From assembly GCA_014621425.1 (NCBI GenBank), contig JAANBB010000167.1:1-64000 (forward strand): a DNA stretch of 64,000 nt, in the 5' to 3' direction. The position numbers and the translations under genes are program-made. Shown one piece after another: positions 1 through 11,200 of the stretch; position 1 is the first letter of the stretch, and every line of letters begins with the position of its first letter. This DNA is from Cylindrodendrum hubeiense. Its lineage: Eukaryota > Ascomycota > Sordariomycetes > Hypocreales > Nectriaceae. The notes under the pieces were generated by a model. The model was not told the DNA's origin. It searched no databases and saw only the letters and a program-made list of their open reading frames with translations.

Positions 1-129
1 ACATCTCCACGACGACTCTGCAACCCGCCCGCGCCCGCCCCCGAGCCTGTGCACTTCTTCTTCCCTTTCTCCGGATCCCCCTTCTGCCAGTGTGCGCGTG
101 TCCCGGGGCAAACCCCACCAACCGAAATC

Positions 130-2953
130 ATGAGTGTTGTTGGTGAGTCTTTCCTGCTGTCCTGTTGCCCCTCGCCGGGCCCTGTTCGCTGTGCCGGTCC
201 CTGTCCTCGTTTTGGGTGGACGTCACAGCCCCAAATTTGAGTCCGTCGCTGACCCGACTCCCAACCCACAGGTGTCGATTTCGGAACCCTCAAGACCGTC
301 ATTGCTGTCGCGAGAAACCGCGGCGTTGACGTGGTGCGTATTCTCTTCTCGTCGTCGTCTTCTCCGTTTCCCTCTCCCCCGCCAAACCCCCGTGCGGTAT
401 CCTCTCGCTGCCCCTCGTCCCCGCCATTGCATCCATCCCCAAGGAACCATCGTCAACTCAGTCGACACACCTCTCACGATCCATGATACTCGTCCACCGA
501 ACCCTTCGACTAACACTCGCTTCAGGTCACCAATGAAGTCTCTAACCGAGCTACTCCGTACGTCACCCCCTCTTGCGCTGCGCTTCCCGACCGCTCTCCC
601 CGCCGCTATGTGCACCCTTTTCTAACACCCTCGCCTCCAACAGTTCCATGGTAGGCTTTGGCCCCAAGTCTCGCTACCTCGGTGAATCCGCCAAGACCCA
701 GGAGATCTCCAACCTCAAGAACACCGTCGGCTCCCTCAAGCGCCTCATCGGCCGAACTTTCGCCGATCCCGATACCCAGATCGAGCAGCAGTATATCACC
801 GCTCCCCTCGTCGATATCAATGGCCAGGTCGGTGCCGAGATCAACTACCTTGGCAACAAGGAGAGGTTCTCCGCCACCCAACTTATTGCCATGTACCTTA
901 GCAAGATCAGGCAGACCGCCGCCGCCGAGCTGAAGCTCCCCGTCTCCGACATCTGCATGACCGTCCCCCCGTGGTTCACCGACGTCCAGCGTCGCGGCCT
1001 CATTGACGCCGCCGAGATCGCTGGCCTCAAGCTCCTCCGCCTCATCAACGACAACACCGCCGCCGCTCTCGGCTGGGGTATCACCAAGCTCCGACCTTCC
1101 CGGCCCCGAGGAGAAGCCCCGCCGCGTCGCTTTCGTCGACGTCGGCCACAGCAGCTACACCTGCTCCATCATCGAGTTCCGCAAGGGTGAGCTCTCCGTC
1201 AAGGCTACCGCCTGGGATCGCAACTTCGGTGGCCGTGACTTCGACAAGGCCCTCGTCGACCACCTCGCCAAGGAGTTCAAGGGCAAGTACAAGGTTGACA
1301 TCACCACCCACGGCCGTGCCATGGCCCGTACCATCGCAGCCGCCGAGAAGACGAAGAAGGTCCTCTCCGCCAACCAGCAGTCTCCCGTCAACATCGAGTC
1401 TCTCATGAACGACATCGATGCTACCAGCATGATTACCCGACAGGAGTTCGAGGCCTTGATTGAGCCCCTCCTCGCTCGTGCCCATGTCCCTCTCGAGCAT
1501 GCCCTCGCCCAGGCCAAGCTCACCAAGGACGACATCGACATTATCGAGGTCGTTGGTGGTGGCTCCCGTATCCCTGCCCTCAAGGAGCGCATCCAGGACT
1601 TCTTTGGCAAGCCCCTCTCCTTCACCCTTAACGCCGACGAGGCTCTCGCTCGTGGCTCTGCCTTCAGCTGCGCCATTCTCTCCCCCGTCTTCCGTGTCCG
1701 TGACTTCGCCGTCCAGGACATCATCAGCTACCCCATCGAGTTTGGTTGGGAAAAGGCCCCCGATATCCCCGATGAGGACACCTGCCTGACCGTCTTCAAC
1801 AAGGGCAACGTCATGCCCTCCACCAAGATCCTTACCTTCTACCGCAAACAGCCCTTCGACCTCGAGGCCCGCTACGCCCAGCCCGAGGAGCTTCCCGGAA
1901 AGACCAACCCCTGGATTGGTCGCTTCTCCGTCAAGAGCGTCAAGGCCGACGGCAAGGACGACTTCATGATTTGCAAGCTCAAGGCTCGTGTCAACATCCA
2001 CGGTGTCCTCAATGTAGAGAACGCCTACTATGTCGAAGACCAGGAAGTCGAGGAGGAGATCAACGAGGATAGCGACAAGAAGGATCCCGATGTGAGTAGC
2101 CTGCCACCAGAGCCAGTTACGGCTTCAGTCGTTTCTGGTCTTCCTAACAAACAGGCGACGCCTCGCTCATCATCCGCATTTGTCGGAGATGACGGTCCTC
2201 AACCTCCAAAGCGCCCGCGCTTGAGCGAACCGGGCTCGTCACGTTCTGATCCCGCTCTTCCCGACCCTTCTCTTGAGTTGATTCCAGAGATCCAATCGCT
2301 AACATCTGCTCAGGCCATGGAGACCGACAAGAAGGATGACGGCTCCAAGAAGACGCGTAAGGTTAAGAAGCAGGTCCGCAAGGGCGACCTGCCCATCTCC
2401 AGCGGCACCGCTTCTCTAGATGATGCCACCAAGGTTGGCTTGGTCGAGAAGGAGTCTAGCATGGTTATGGAGGACAAGCTTGTCGCCGATACCGAGGAGA
2501 AGAAGAACGAGCTTGAGGCCTACATCTACGACCTCCGAGCCAAGCTCGATGAGCAATACTCCGAGTTTGCCAGTGACGAGGAGAAGACTACCATCAAGGC
2601 TAAGCTCGAGGTCACCGAGGTAAGTAGACGCTGTTCTTGGAGAATCCCACTGTGTAACTGACATTTTGCTTTAGGACTGGCTGTACGACGAGGGCGATGA
2701 CACCACCAAGGGTGTCTACGTTGCCAAGATTGACGAGATCCGTGCCATGGCCGGCCCCATCGTCCAGCGCCACTTCGAGAAGGTCGACGCTGAGCGACGA
2801 GCCGTCCAGGAGCGCGCGGAGGCTGAGCGTGCTGCTAAGAAAGCCGCTGAGGAAGAGGCTCGCAAGGCTGCTGAGACTGAGAAGGCCGCCGCGGGCGGAG
2901 ACCAGGAGATGAAGGATGCCGATGCCACCCCAGAGGAGGGTGCTGCCCAGTAA
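130..2953 (+). CDS. hsp88: Hsp88 / Hsp110-family chaperone (SSE1 type), one-base frame break
   Basis: This encodes the Hsp110/SSE-type nucleotide exchange factor and holdase that partners cytosolic Hsp70. Hand-spliced exons are 130-142, 272-333, 526-557, 644-2091, 2314-2619 and 2675-2953. The N-terminal ATPase domain opens with GVDFGT and contains the phosphate loop VVGGGSRIP; a divergent beta-domain follows, then a Lys/Glu-rich alpha-helical lid, and the protein ends in DATPEEGAAQ. Reading is continuous except at 1091-1092, where one extra C in the run AAGCTCCGACC shifts the frame between GWGITKL and DLPGPEEKPRR. With that base discounted the exons give 712 residues, the usual length for fungal Hsp88. 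Intron 2092-2313 is 222 nt, in frame and stop-free, so a retained form is possible. The first coding exon is only 13 nt. The identity is certain; whether the frame break is real is not. Confidence 0.93.
2092..2313 (+). other. Stop-free 3n intron of HSP88 with two possible 3' splice sites
   Basis: The donor is GTGAGT at 2092. One acceptor is CAG at 2313, with branch-like GCTAAC at 2298-2303. A second is CAG at 2154, with CCTAAC just upstream. Splicing at 2154 removes 63 nt and keeps 53 in-frame codons; splicing at 2313 removes 222 nt. Both forms and full retention are open in frame. The optional segment includes PPKRPRL, which resembles a basic nuclear-localisation signal. By hand count only 24 of its 53 codons end in G or C, well below the flanking exons, so full removal is probably the main form. 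Confidence 0.6.
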
Positions 2954-3902
2954 ATGCGCCAAGGGTCAGGCAAGCTGGAGTTGTCGATGATATGACGTGA
3001 GGACGACAAAATAAAACGAGGCACAAAGAAGACGAAGACGAAGACGAAGAAGATGAGATGAAGAGAGACAGCATAGAAATGTCACGGTTGCAACGGCTTT
3101 ATTGGGGAGGGATCATCATGACGGATATGTACCCGCGTTAGACCACTTTTACACCTTAGTCGCTAGGATCAAGACACCAAGTTGGTTCAACTAGTTCCTG
3201 GCTTTGTTATTTATATTTCTCTGTCGCTCTTAACCCTGTTCCACTTATCGGATACGGTGTACACGTCCCCTGCACCGACAGGCCTGTGACGACATCTCGC
3301 TTGTTAGACGACGGACCGCTGGATGGAGAAGCACTAAGCCAGGATAGGAGAAACATATGGTTTCGGTCTGGCCTGGTGGTGTGAGAATAGAGGTTATCAA
3401 ATGACGGTGAAATAGCTGACAAGGGGCTAGAGTACGAATGCCAAGGCTTACGGAGAGAAGCACAAGCCAGCATGGCATTGATCCTCAGGATTTATGCCAG
3501 ATAGATATGCCATCAGAGGCTTGTAAATACACACAACACATTGCAGAATAGGACACGACAGATAAAATAATGTGTTTCGCTTTTGGATATTGCCTCTATA
3601 TATTTTACGGCCTCCCTCGTGATTCCTATCCCTTTCTCGCTCTGCCCACCGCCAAGGTGCGTTACATGACGACAGCTTCTCTACACCAGATGCAATTTTC
3701 GTTCCTTCATTCATGATCCCACAACGGCGACGCTTCTCTTCTTAATAAGGGGGAAGCCAAGAAGAGGGAATAGAGGAGCAAGGGAGAACAGGAATAGCTG
3801 CCAATCTGTATGTGTGCCTGGAACCGCTCTGGGAGCCAGGCGAATCCTACTCTCCCTCGCCTCCGAGAAGACGGAGCGCGAGTTCTCGGCCCTGAGGTGC
3901 GT
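2954..3902. other. Convergent intergenic region between HSP88 and eIF5B
   Basis: This is the 3' flank of two convergent genes. It begins with a purine-rich stretch (GAC GAA repeats, about 3025-3060) in the presumed HSP88 3' UTR. It contains several T-rich and A-rich patches suitable for 3'-end formation. No ORF here has a recognisable product or introns with coding character. Confidence 0.6.
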
Positions 3903-6900
3903 TTAGTTGATGTCGAAGAGGGGCTTGAGCTTGATGATGAGCTGCCACTCCTCGTTGGAGACCTCCTTGCGGTAGAACTCCTTGAGGCAGTCGATACTGG
4001 CTCGCGAGACGAGACTGTAGAGAGTGTCGTCTTCCTCGAGCTGGCGGCCGTACGTGGGCTGGTGGCCACCCATCTCGATCTTGACGGCGACCGAGGGCTG
4101 ACCCTTCTTGCAAACGGGGATCTGTTTGTGATCTCGCTCAATTCCGGTTCTGTAAGAGGCTCATGTTAGTTTCACGGATCAAAGGAGTTTCTCTGGTAGG
4201 AAAATAGACTTACACTCTGCCCAGGTTGACAATCTCCTTGGCGCCAGTGATAGGGTTGGTCTTCACGGCAGCAATGGGCGTGTTGAGCTTGAGCTGGCCA
4301 TCGACGACATCGACACCCACGACAATGGGGCCGGTCTTGTTGAAGACAGCGACGGGCTTCAACACGCAGGGGAAGACGGCCAACATCTTGGACTCTTCTT
4401 TCTTCTTCTCCAGCATCTCGTCCATGTGCTTGGTAAAGGCATCAAACAGATGGTAAATAATATCGGCGGTAAAGATGCGAATGCCCTGCTCCTCGGCGTA
4501 TGACATGGCTTCCTTGTCGACCTTGACATCGAAGCAGAGCATGACGGCGTAGTCAGGGGTCTTTTCCAACATGACACCACACTGCATGACATCACGCTTG
4601 TAGACAGGGCCGATACCCACGTTGGCGACGGGAATCTTACAGTCCTTGAGGAAGTCCAGCAGGGCCTCGAGCGAACCAAGGGTTGAGGCCTGGACACTGA
4701 CACCGCGACCGGACTTCTCGACTCGGCTGAGCAGCAGAGCCAGATCGGCCTCAACCTCGTCCTCAATGTCCTCCTCGTCATCATCGGGGCCAACGACCAT
4801 CAGGCGAGAACCTGCGATGGCGCCCTCGAGACCAGGAGCACTGATCTTGACACCAAGAGCGGCCTTGACTTCCTTGTTGTGGACATATGTTGACTTGAGA
4901 CGAAGCTCTCTGAGTGGCGCGGGCGTGAGTAGTGCTCTGATATTTGTTTTGATAGCTCCTTCTGTACCGCACAGCACAATTCGATCACCTTCTCGCAGGA
5001 TACCGTTGGACAGGATAACATCGATGGTCATACCGAAACCCTCAATGGCCTTGACTTCGAGAACGGTGGCCTGGACCTCAGACAGGTACATGATGGAGCC
5101 GACCATACGCTCTTGGGTGAGCTGGATGATGAGCTTCAGCATGTCGGGAACACCCTCGCCAGTGTGAGCGGACGTGGGCACAAGCGAGACAAATTTGGCC
5201 ATGGACTTGTTCTCGTAGAAGAGCTCTGAGTTGAAACCTTGCTCGGCAAAGGCCAGCTTGGTCGCCTCCAGACGGGTGTTGAACTCGTTGTGGACAGCCT
5301 TGTTCTGGAGAGCGAAACTCTCCTGGAAACCGTTGTTGTCGACCTTCTTCCAGCCGTAGAGACGATCGATCTTGTTGAGGGCGACAATGAAGGGAGTCTT
5401 TCGTTCTCTTAACATGCGCATCGACTCGAGAGTCTGAGGCTCGAGACCGTGCATGATATCGACAACCAGGATGGCAATGTTGCATAGAGACGAACCACGG
5501 GATCGGAGGTTAGAGAAAGACTCGTGACCTGGGGTATCGATGACGAGCAGACCGGGCACCTTGAACTCGAACTTGTTGTCCTTGTTGACGACAGCAGTCT
5601 TTTGCCTGATGGCGTCGACGGGGAAGTAGGTAGCACCAATCTGCTGCGTAATACCACCGGCTTCTCCCTCCTGGACATTGGTCTGTCGGACCTTGTCCAG
5701 AAGCTTGGTTTTGCCGGTATCGACGTGGCCCAGGATACAGCAAATGGGTGATCGGAGGTTGTCTTCGGATCGAGCATCGAGGGCGGCCTGGTGGGCCTTC
5801 TCACGACGTTCTGCGGCCTCTCGCTTTCGCTGAACCTCAGCCTGTCGAGCAGCTGACACGTCCTCGTCGTCAGACTCGGAATCATCCTCATCAGACTCAT
5901 CGCCATCTTGCTTGGCCTTGGGCTTCCCGGCGTCAGCATCGCTGTCGGCATCCCAGCTGTCCTTGACATCGTTGTCGGAAGCCGCAGCGGCCTCCCAGTC
6001 ATCATCGATATCGCTCTCGGCGGCGGCCTTCTCGGCGGCAGCCTTTGCCTCGGCCTCAGCCTTCTCGCGGGCGGCCTTCTCCTCGGCCTCCTTGAGAGCC
6101 TCCTCAGCTTGTTTTCTTGCTCGCTCAGCGGCCTCGGCCAGAGCCTTCTCCTCGTCAAGCTAGGGAAATGTCAGTGGTTTCCAACTTTCCGGAGCCTTAA
6201 TATGGGAGTTGCATACCTTTTGCTGGGTTCGGCTCTTCTTCTTTCGGGCGTCTGGGGCGGGCTTGCTCTTGGGCTCGTTGTTGTCTGCCTGGGGGCCGAC
6301 CTTGATGCCGGCCGCCAGCATCTGCTGGAGCTTCCGCTCGTTGCGAGCCTTCTCCTCCTTTTGAGCCTTGGTCATGAACTTGCCCTCCTTCTTGAGCTGC
6401 TCGATCTTCTCCTTCTCCTTCTGCTTCTTGGCAGCCTTGGCCTCCGACAGACGCTTCTCCTCCTCGGCAGCCAGGCGCTCCTCCTCCTCGGCCAGGGCCC
6501 TGGCCTCGGCCTCGGCGCGAGAATCCTCTTCTGCTCGTCGCTTGAGCTCTTCCTGTTGCTTTTGGATCAAAGCAAGATGGGCGGGGATCTTCTTCTTCTT
6601 GCCGCCTGCCGCGGTGGCGGCCTCGGCGGCGGGGGTGGGAGCAGCCTCCTCCTTTGCAGGCTCGGCGGCGGCCTTTGCAACAGGTGCAGGTGCAGGCGTC
6701 CTCTTCTTGGCAGCCTGTCATGATATGTCAGATATGCGTTTGCAAGCGGCTGGTGATGGACACATCGTGGGGCCCATCGTGGGACACATACCTGTTCCTT
6801 CTTTCGCGCCTTCTCACGCTCCTTCTTGAGCTTCTCCTTCTCGGCCTTGGTCAAGACACGGCCGGAGCCATCATCGTCAGCAGCGGGCTCGTTCTTCTTC

Positions 6901-7241
6901 GCTTGCTGCTTGTTCTTGCCACCCTTGCCCTTCTTCTCGGGCAGGGCGAACTCGTCGTCCATGTTGGCCTCGACGGGGGCCTTGGCGCTGAGGTCCTCGG
7001 CGGGGGTCTCCTCGACGGCCTCGGCCTCGGGCTCCTCGTCGACGATGCCCTTCTTCTTGCGCCTCTCCTTGTTCTTTCGCAGCATGGCCATCAGGCCGCC
7101 GCCACCAGCTTCGTCGTCATCGTTGGCGTCGTCGTTGGCATCGCCAGCATCGGCTGCGGGCGCCTGCGGGGCAACTGTCTCGCCTAGCTCCGACTCCCAG
7201 TCGTCCTGGGCCTTCTTGTTTCCCTTCTTCTTGGGCGGCAT
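3903..7241 (-). CDS. Eukaryotic translation initiation factor 5B (eIF5B, IF2-like GTPase)
   Basis: eIF5B is the GTPase that joins the 60S subunit to the 48S initiation complex. Exons on the minus strand are 7241-6792, 6714-6217, 6159-4214 and 4149-3903, giving 1046 residues. The first third is a low-complexity Lys/Glu/Ala-rich extension typical of eukaryotic eIF5B, beginning [10 protein letters not shown] and including a DIDDDWE acidic patch. The G domain starts near residue 458 with G1 GHVDTGKTK, switch-like [14 protein letters not shown]3 DTPGHESF, G4 NKIDRLYGW and G5 SAHTGEG. Domains II-IV follow, ending PLFDIN. The start at 7241 is preferred over upstream in-frame codons because MPPKKK matches fungal eIF5B openings. 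The last intron splits Val as GT|A. Confidence 0.95.
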
Positions 7242-8267
7242 CTTGGCGGTGTTGGCGGCTGGTCCTCGGGTCGAAAGATGCAAGCGTCAAGTGTCAAGCC
7301 CTACAGCGTCCGGCGTCCAGGATCGTAAGTAGTGGCGAGGGGCGACTTTTTTCTGCGAAGGGTGCAGCGAGAGTTGACTCTCTAGGTATGGTCTGTTTGG
7401 CTGGGTTGGCCTGCGGGACAGGTGGGTTTGGGTTACTCTTACGGGGTTTAGGCGGGGCACTACCACTATCAACTATCGGGTCGCCGCCGTGCTGTTTCGT
7501 CGTCTCCTGGCCACTTTAATAACATGGCTTTCACGCCAGAACGTTGTCGAAGCCCGTAGCAGCACCCATGCCAACATGCTCCATCCCTCTGTTTCCAAGT
7601 TCAAATTATGCCGTGGTTCGTAATCGAGCCTCAACCGAATCCACCCCGCCGTAGTCGTGGGGTGACGATACAATGCCCCTCGGGAACTAACACAGTGAAA
7701 GAGGGCTAGGACGCGGTTGGCTACCCAAGAAAGGCTACCCAAGAAAAAAAAAGGAAACCCCCAGAATATTTTGTGAATGACATATTATGTAAGCATGACA
7801 ACCTCCCTCCTCCACCAGCATCATCTTTGTTTCCTGAAGAGGCAGAAATAGGCATTGCAGAGATGGGCATTGATATAGGTAAACTCAAAAGGGGGGGGGG
7901 GTCTTTTCCCTTAATTCCATTCTTCTTCTTCCTTCTATTCTGCTACCTACTCTTCGTCTCCTGTCCCCTTCCCATTCCCCTTCCCATTCATTCCCCTTCC
8001 CCTTCCTTTGCCTCTCTCCAACAAGGCTCCCTTCCGGGACCCCGTCATCTGTCTATATAACAATATAACATCTTAATGAGTCTCGACTCCCTCAATTTTG
8101 CTCCCCCACCCCCCTACATCTTTCGCCCTCCCACATGAGTGCATCATGTTTTTATATAACCATCGGAAACAGCGTTCTATGAACCCCATATCCATCATCA
8201 GTCATGTCACCCGCATCCTTTGCACTCTTGCAGCCCAGAAACTCGTAAACAGCAACCTGAGTTTTGC
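7242..8267. other. Intergenic region upstream of eIF5B, downstream of the MMS1_N gene
   Basis: This region must hold the eIF5B promoter and 5' UTR on the side near 7242, and the 3' UTR of the MMS1_N gene on the other side. It has a run of 11 Gs at 7891-7901 and a strongly pyrimidine-rich stretch from about 7920 to 8040. The small ORFs inside lack ATG-to-stop coding character. Confidence 0.6.
7965..8006. repeat. C-rich CCCCTT/CCCATT tandem tract
   Basis: Short repeats of CCCCTT, CCCATT and CCCCTTCC run for about 42 nt. The complementary strand carries at least six runs of three or four Gs separated by two to six bases, which fits the textual G-quadruplex pattern. Its function is unknown. Confidence 0.7.
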
Positions 8268-11200
8268 TCAAAATACTGGTGCCAGGAGGTACTCCAGGAT
8301 ATCGTAGCCCAGCTCCAAGTATCTTTCTCGTCCATCGTCCACACCATCTCGGAACCCCTCCGTGTAGGCTCCATCATCTATACCATCCAGATACTCACAA
8401 AACAAATCAAGCCCGTCTCCAAAAGCTGTCAGGTTCTTCAGTGCTCGGAGCTCGAGACACCGCCGCAACAAGTCGCCGTTGATGTGCATCATTTCCGGGA
8501 ACAGTTGAGGTTCCAGCTCCATGTCCACATCCACATCCATATCCGCGCCGCTGCCAGAGGAGCCGCCGTGTGTGAATGGGGATATGGCCGTACTAAGTTG
8601 GGCCAGATTCTGTATTAACCGCAGGAACCGCCAAAGTTCCAGCCCTATTAGTGAAAAGTGTTGTAGAGAGCCATCCAAGGAGACTCCCAGGATTTCCGCT
8701 CCATCAACCGTGCTGGATAGGCTGTTGTAACGACGCTCGCGGTCCACACTCAGCCACAGTGGGCGTGTGCGTCCTCGCCGGAACCTCCTCACCGACGTTG
8801 ACAGTGTTCCCTCAAAAACAACACCCAGTTCCTTGTTCCGTTGACCCCAGGGCACCCATAAACCTGCAATACCACCTTGCGCCGTTGAGACGAGATTGAC
8901 TGGCCATTTCCTTGACCGGTCGACCGAGTCTCCTACCTCGATCAGGTGCCAAGTATATCGCGTCACTTGATCACTGTGAACGAGTGATACATCTGTCACT
9001 TCCGATTCCACGTGCAAGTCTATCACTTGCAGAGAGTGACTTGTTGTCAAGACGCAGGCTTTGCCGTTCGTCATCTGCAATGATATTGCCGGCGAGTCCA
9101 GCCGAAACTGCTTCATAGGTTTCAGTTTTTTCTCAACAAGGTCAAGAACTTCCCAGTGCAAGACGCTACCGACACAGAAGAGGAGGCCTGCTGCATCTCC
9201 CACAGCTGAGTAGATGGGGTCTTCAAATCCCTTCTTCTTATATCGGGTCCAATATCGTAGGTGCCGGATCCTGCCGTTGGTGGTTTCGATTTCTTCGACT
9301 GTTACCGATACAATCAATAGCAGACCCTGCTGTGTTGTCACGATTATGAAGGGGAAGGTCCTCCCATCCTTGACGTAAAGCCACTCAGTGAGTCCGAACA
9401 CCTTGTCTCCTATATGCCCCAGTCCGGATATGTACTCAGATGATTGCATGTCCTTGTCGGCAGCGCTAGAGATGGTCGTCCCGGAGTCTGGATCGATAAA
9501 TGAGAGCGTCGGGCAATCATTCTTCAGGTGTGCAACAATCAGGCATTTCCATGTCTGAGAATATATGACCCTGAGTGGTGTCCCTTCGAGCGGGATGCTT
9601 CGAGGCACTGGGCCAACGTGTGGCCACATCTCCGCGAGAAGTATACGGGGCCCTGCCAACATCATCAAGGACATATGGCCACGATATCCCGACAGACTTT
9701 GTTCAAGGCAGTGAACTGAGTGGATTGGCGGCGATGGCAAAGAGGCGTCATTCGTGTCTGTTGGCCAAATAGGGTTCTTTGTTTGGAACTTGGTGTGTCG
9801 CTGAGAGAAGCCTGTCATGATAACTAAGCTGTTATCGCAGCACGCAAAAACTGCGGCATCTCCGCCAAAGGGGCGAGAGGCCGAGAACACGTTCACAGGA
9901 GCCATTCCTAGACGTTCCACAGAGAATGATATCTGCTTCGAGTCTTGTGGGTTGACTCTGCCAGTGACTAGGTGGCCACTCCGAGTACCGAAGACCAAGA
10001 CAACGTCATCCACCCCCTCCGTCAAGACCGAGATGCTTGTAAATGCTTCCATCTGACCATGAGATGCCATGTCATCGACATCTAGGACATGGTTAGTCTT
10101 ACTCTCAGAGGTCCAGGGCAAGAGGGAAGGCCGAATACCTTTCTGTGTATTCAATGCTTCGCTGACAATCGCGCTACCATCAGTGGAATAAATCGATATC
10201 CAAGGAGACCCATCCATCACTGAGCCTGATACGATCAACGTCTGCTCGGAGTAAGTGAACATGGAAATGCAAGTGACTTCTCCTTTTGCATCCCACGACC
10301 TGGATCGTGAAACGTCCATCTGGTCTATTTCTAAGGTGTGAAGTTGTGAAACCTGGTCCTTGTGGGTAGAAATTACCACAAGGTCATCCTTGCAGAAGGC
10401 ATTCTCTGCCACAATATCTCCTGGGCCAATGACGTCGGCGTGATAGTGTCGCGAGCTACAAAAGATGATTAGTTCCTTATCAGATCCAGTGGCTGCTGTG
10501 GGCAAACCCCTGAAGAACTTTTGGGGATGTACCTTTGTGAAGGGGCAACAAGAGTTACGGACGTCTCCGTGATTTGCACTATGGTCATCTGTTCATTTTG
10601 GACAGCATAGATAGTGCGGGATGTTGTGTCAAACGGCGAGGCATCTGGAGTTAAGGCGTTGGCATTGGTGAGATCGCTGGGAAGATGAAGCACATCGGAT
10701 GAGTGCGGCAGGGATAAGAGGGCATAGAAACCCATTTCGCCGCGAATCTCGACTGGAAACATCCACGACTGTCGAACTGGTTGGTCCCACTCGAACTCCA
10801 GCCCAATTCTGGCTTGGATTCCCCATCGTAACTCAGTCAAGCTTGACTTAGGCCCTCGGCCTGAAGTACAGAATATACGGTTCGGCTTTCTCAAAACATT
10901 CGACGAAGCCTTCCGTCTCGAAATCACTTCGGTGGCCTGTGTTTCGGCTGTCCAGGAGGGGCATTCGTCTGTTGTGGCCAAATCGATTACTGGAGACCAG
11001 TTGGGGATGGTGCTCACTTGTCCCAAATCACTGCGGGCGGGAAGCTTTGAAAGCAAAAGTCAGTCAAGACCCTTTCAACATGGCTACTCACAACTTACCT
11101 TCCAAATGCCTCCAGGGCCCGAGTCGCCCCCTATTATAAGAACGTCTGCGAACACGTCATATGCAGTAGTGAAGGCCGTGGAGATATTCGTATTGATGGC

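Noticed and set aside
1081..2001. 306-codon ORF on the minus strand opposite HSP88
   Set aside because: It mirrors the GC-rich third positions of HSP88 on the other strand, has no recognisable domain, and overlaps a certain gene.
5908..6723. Leu/Gly-rich ORF on the plus strand opposite eIF5B that could look like membrane segments
   Set aside because: The Leu runs are the antisense reading of Glu/Lys codons in the eIF5B N terminus.
10456..10532. Earlier acceptor CCCACAG in the MMS1_N gene third intron
   Set aside because: Using it leaves the wrong phase. The later TTTTGTAG acceptor keeps frame and has a good ACTAAT branch.
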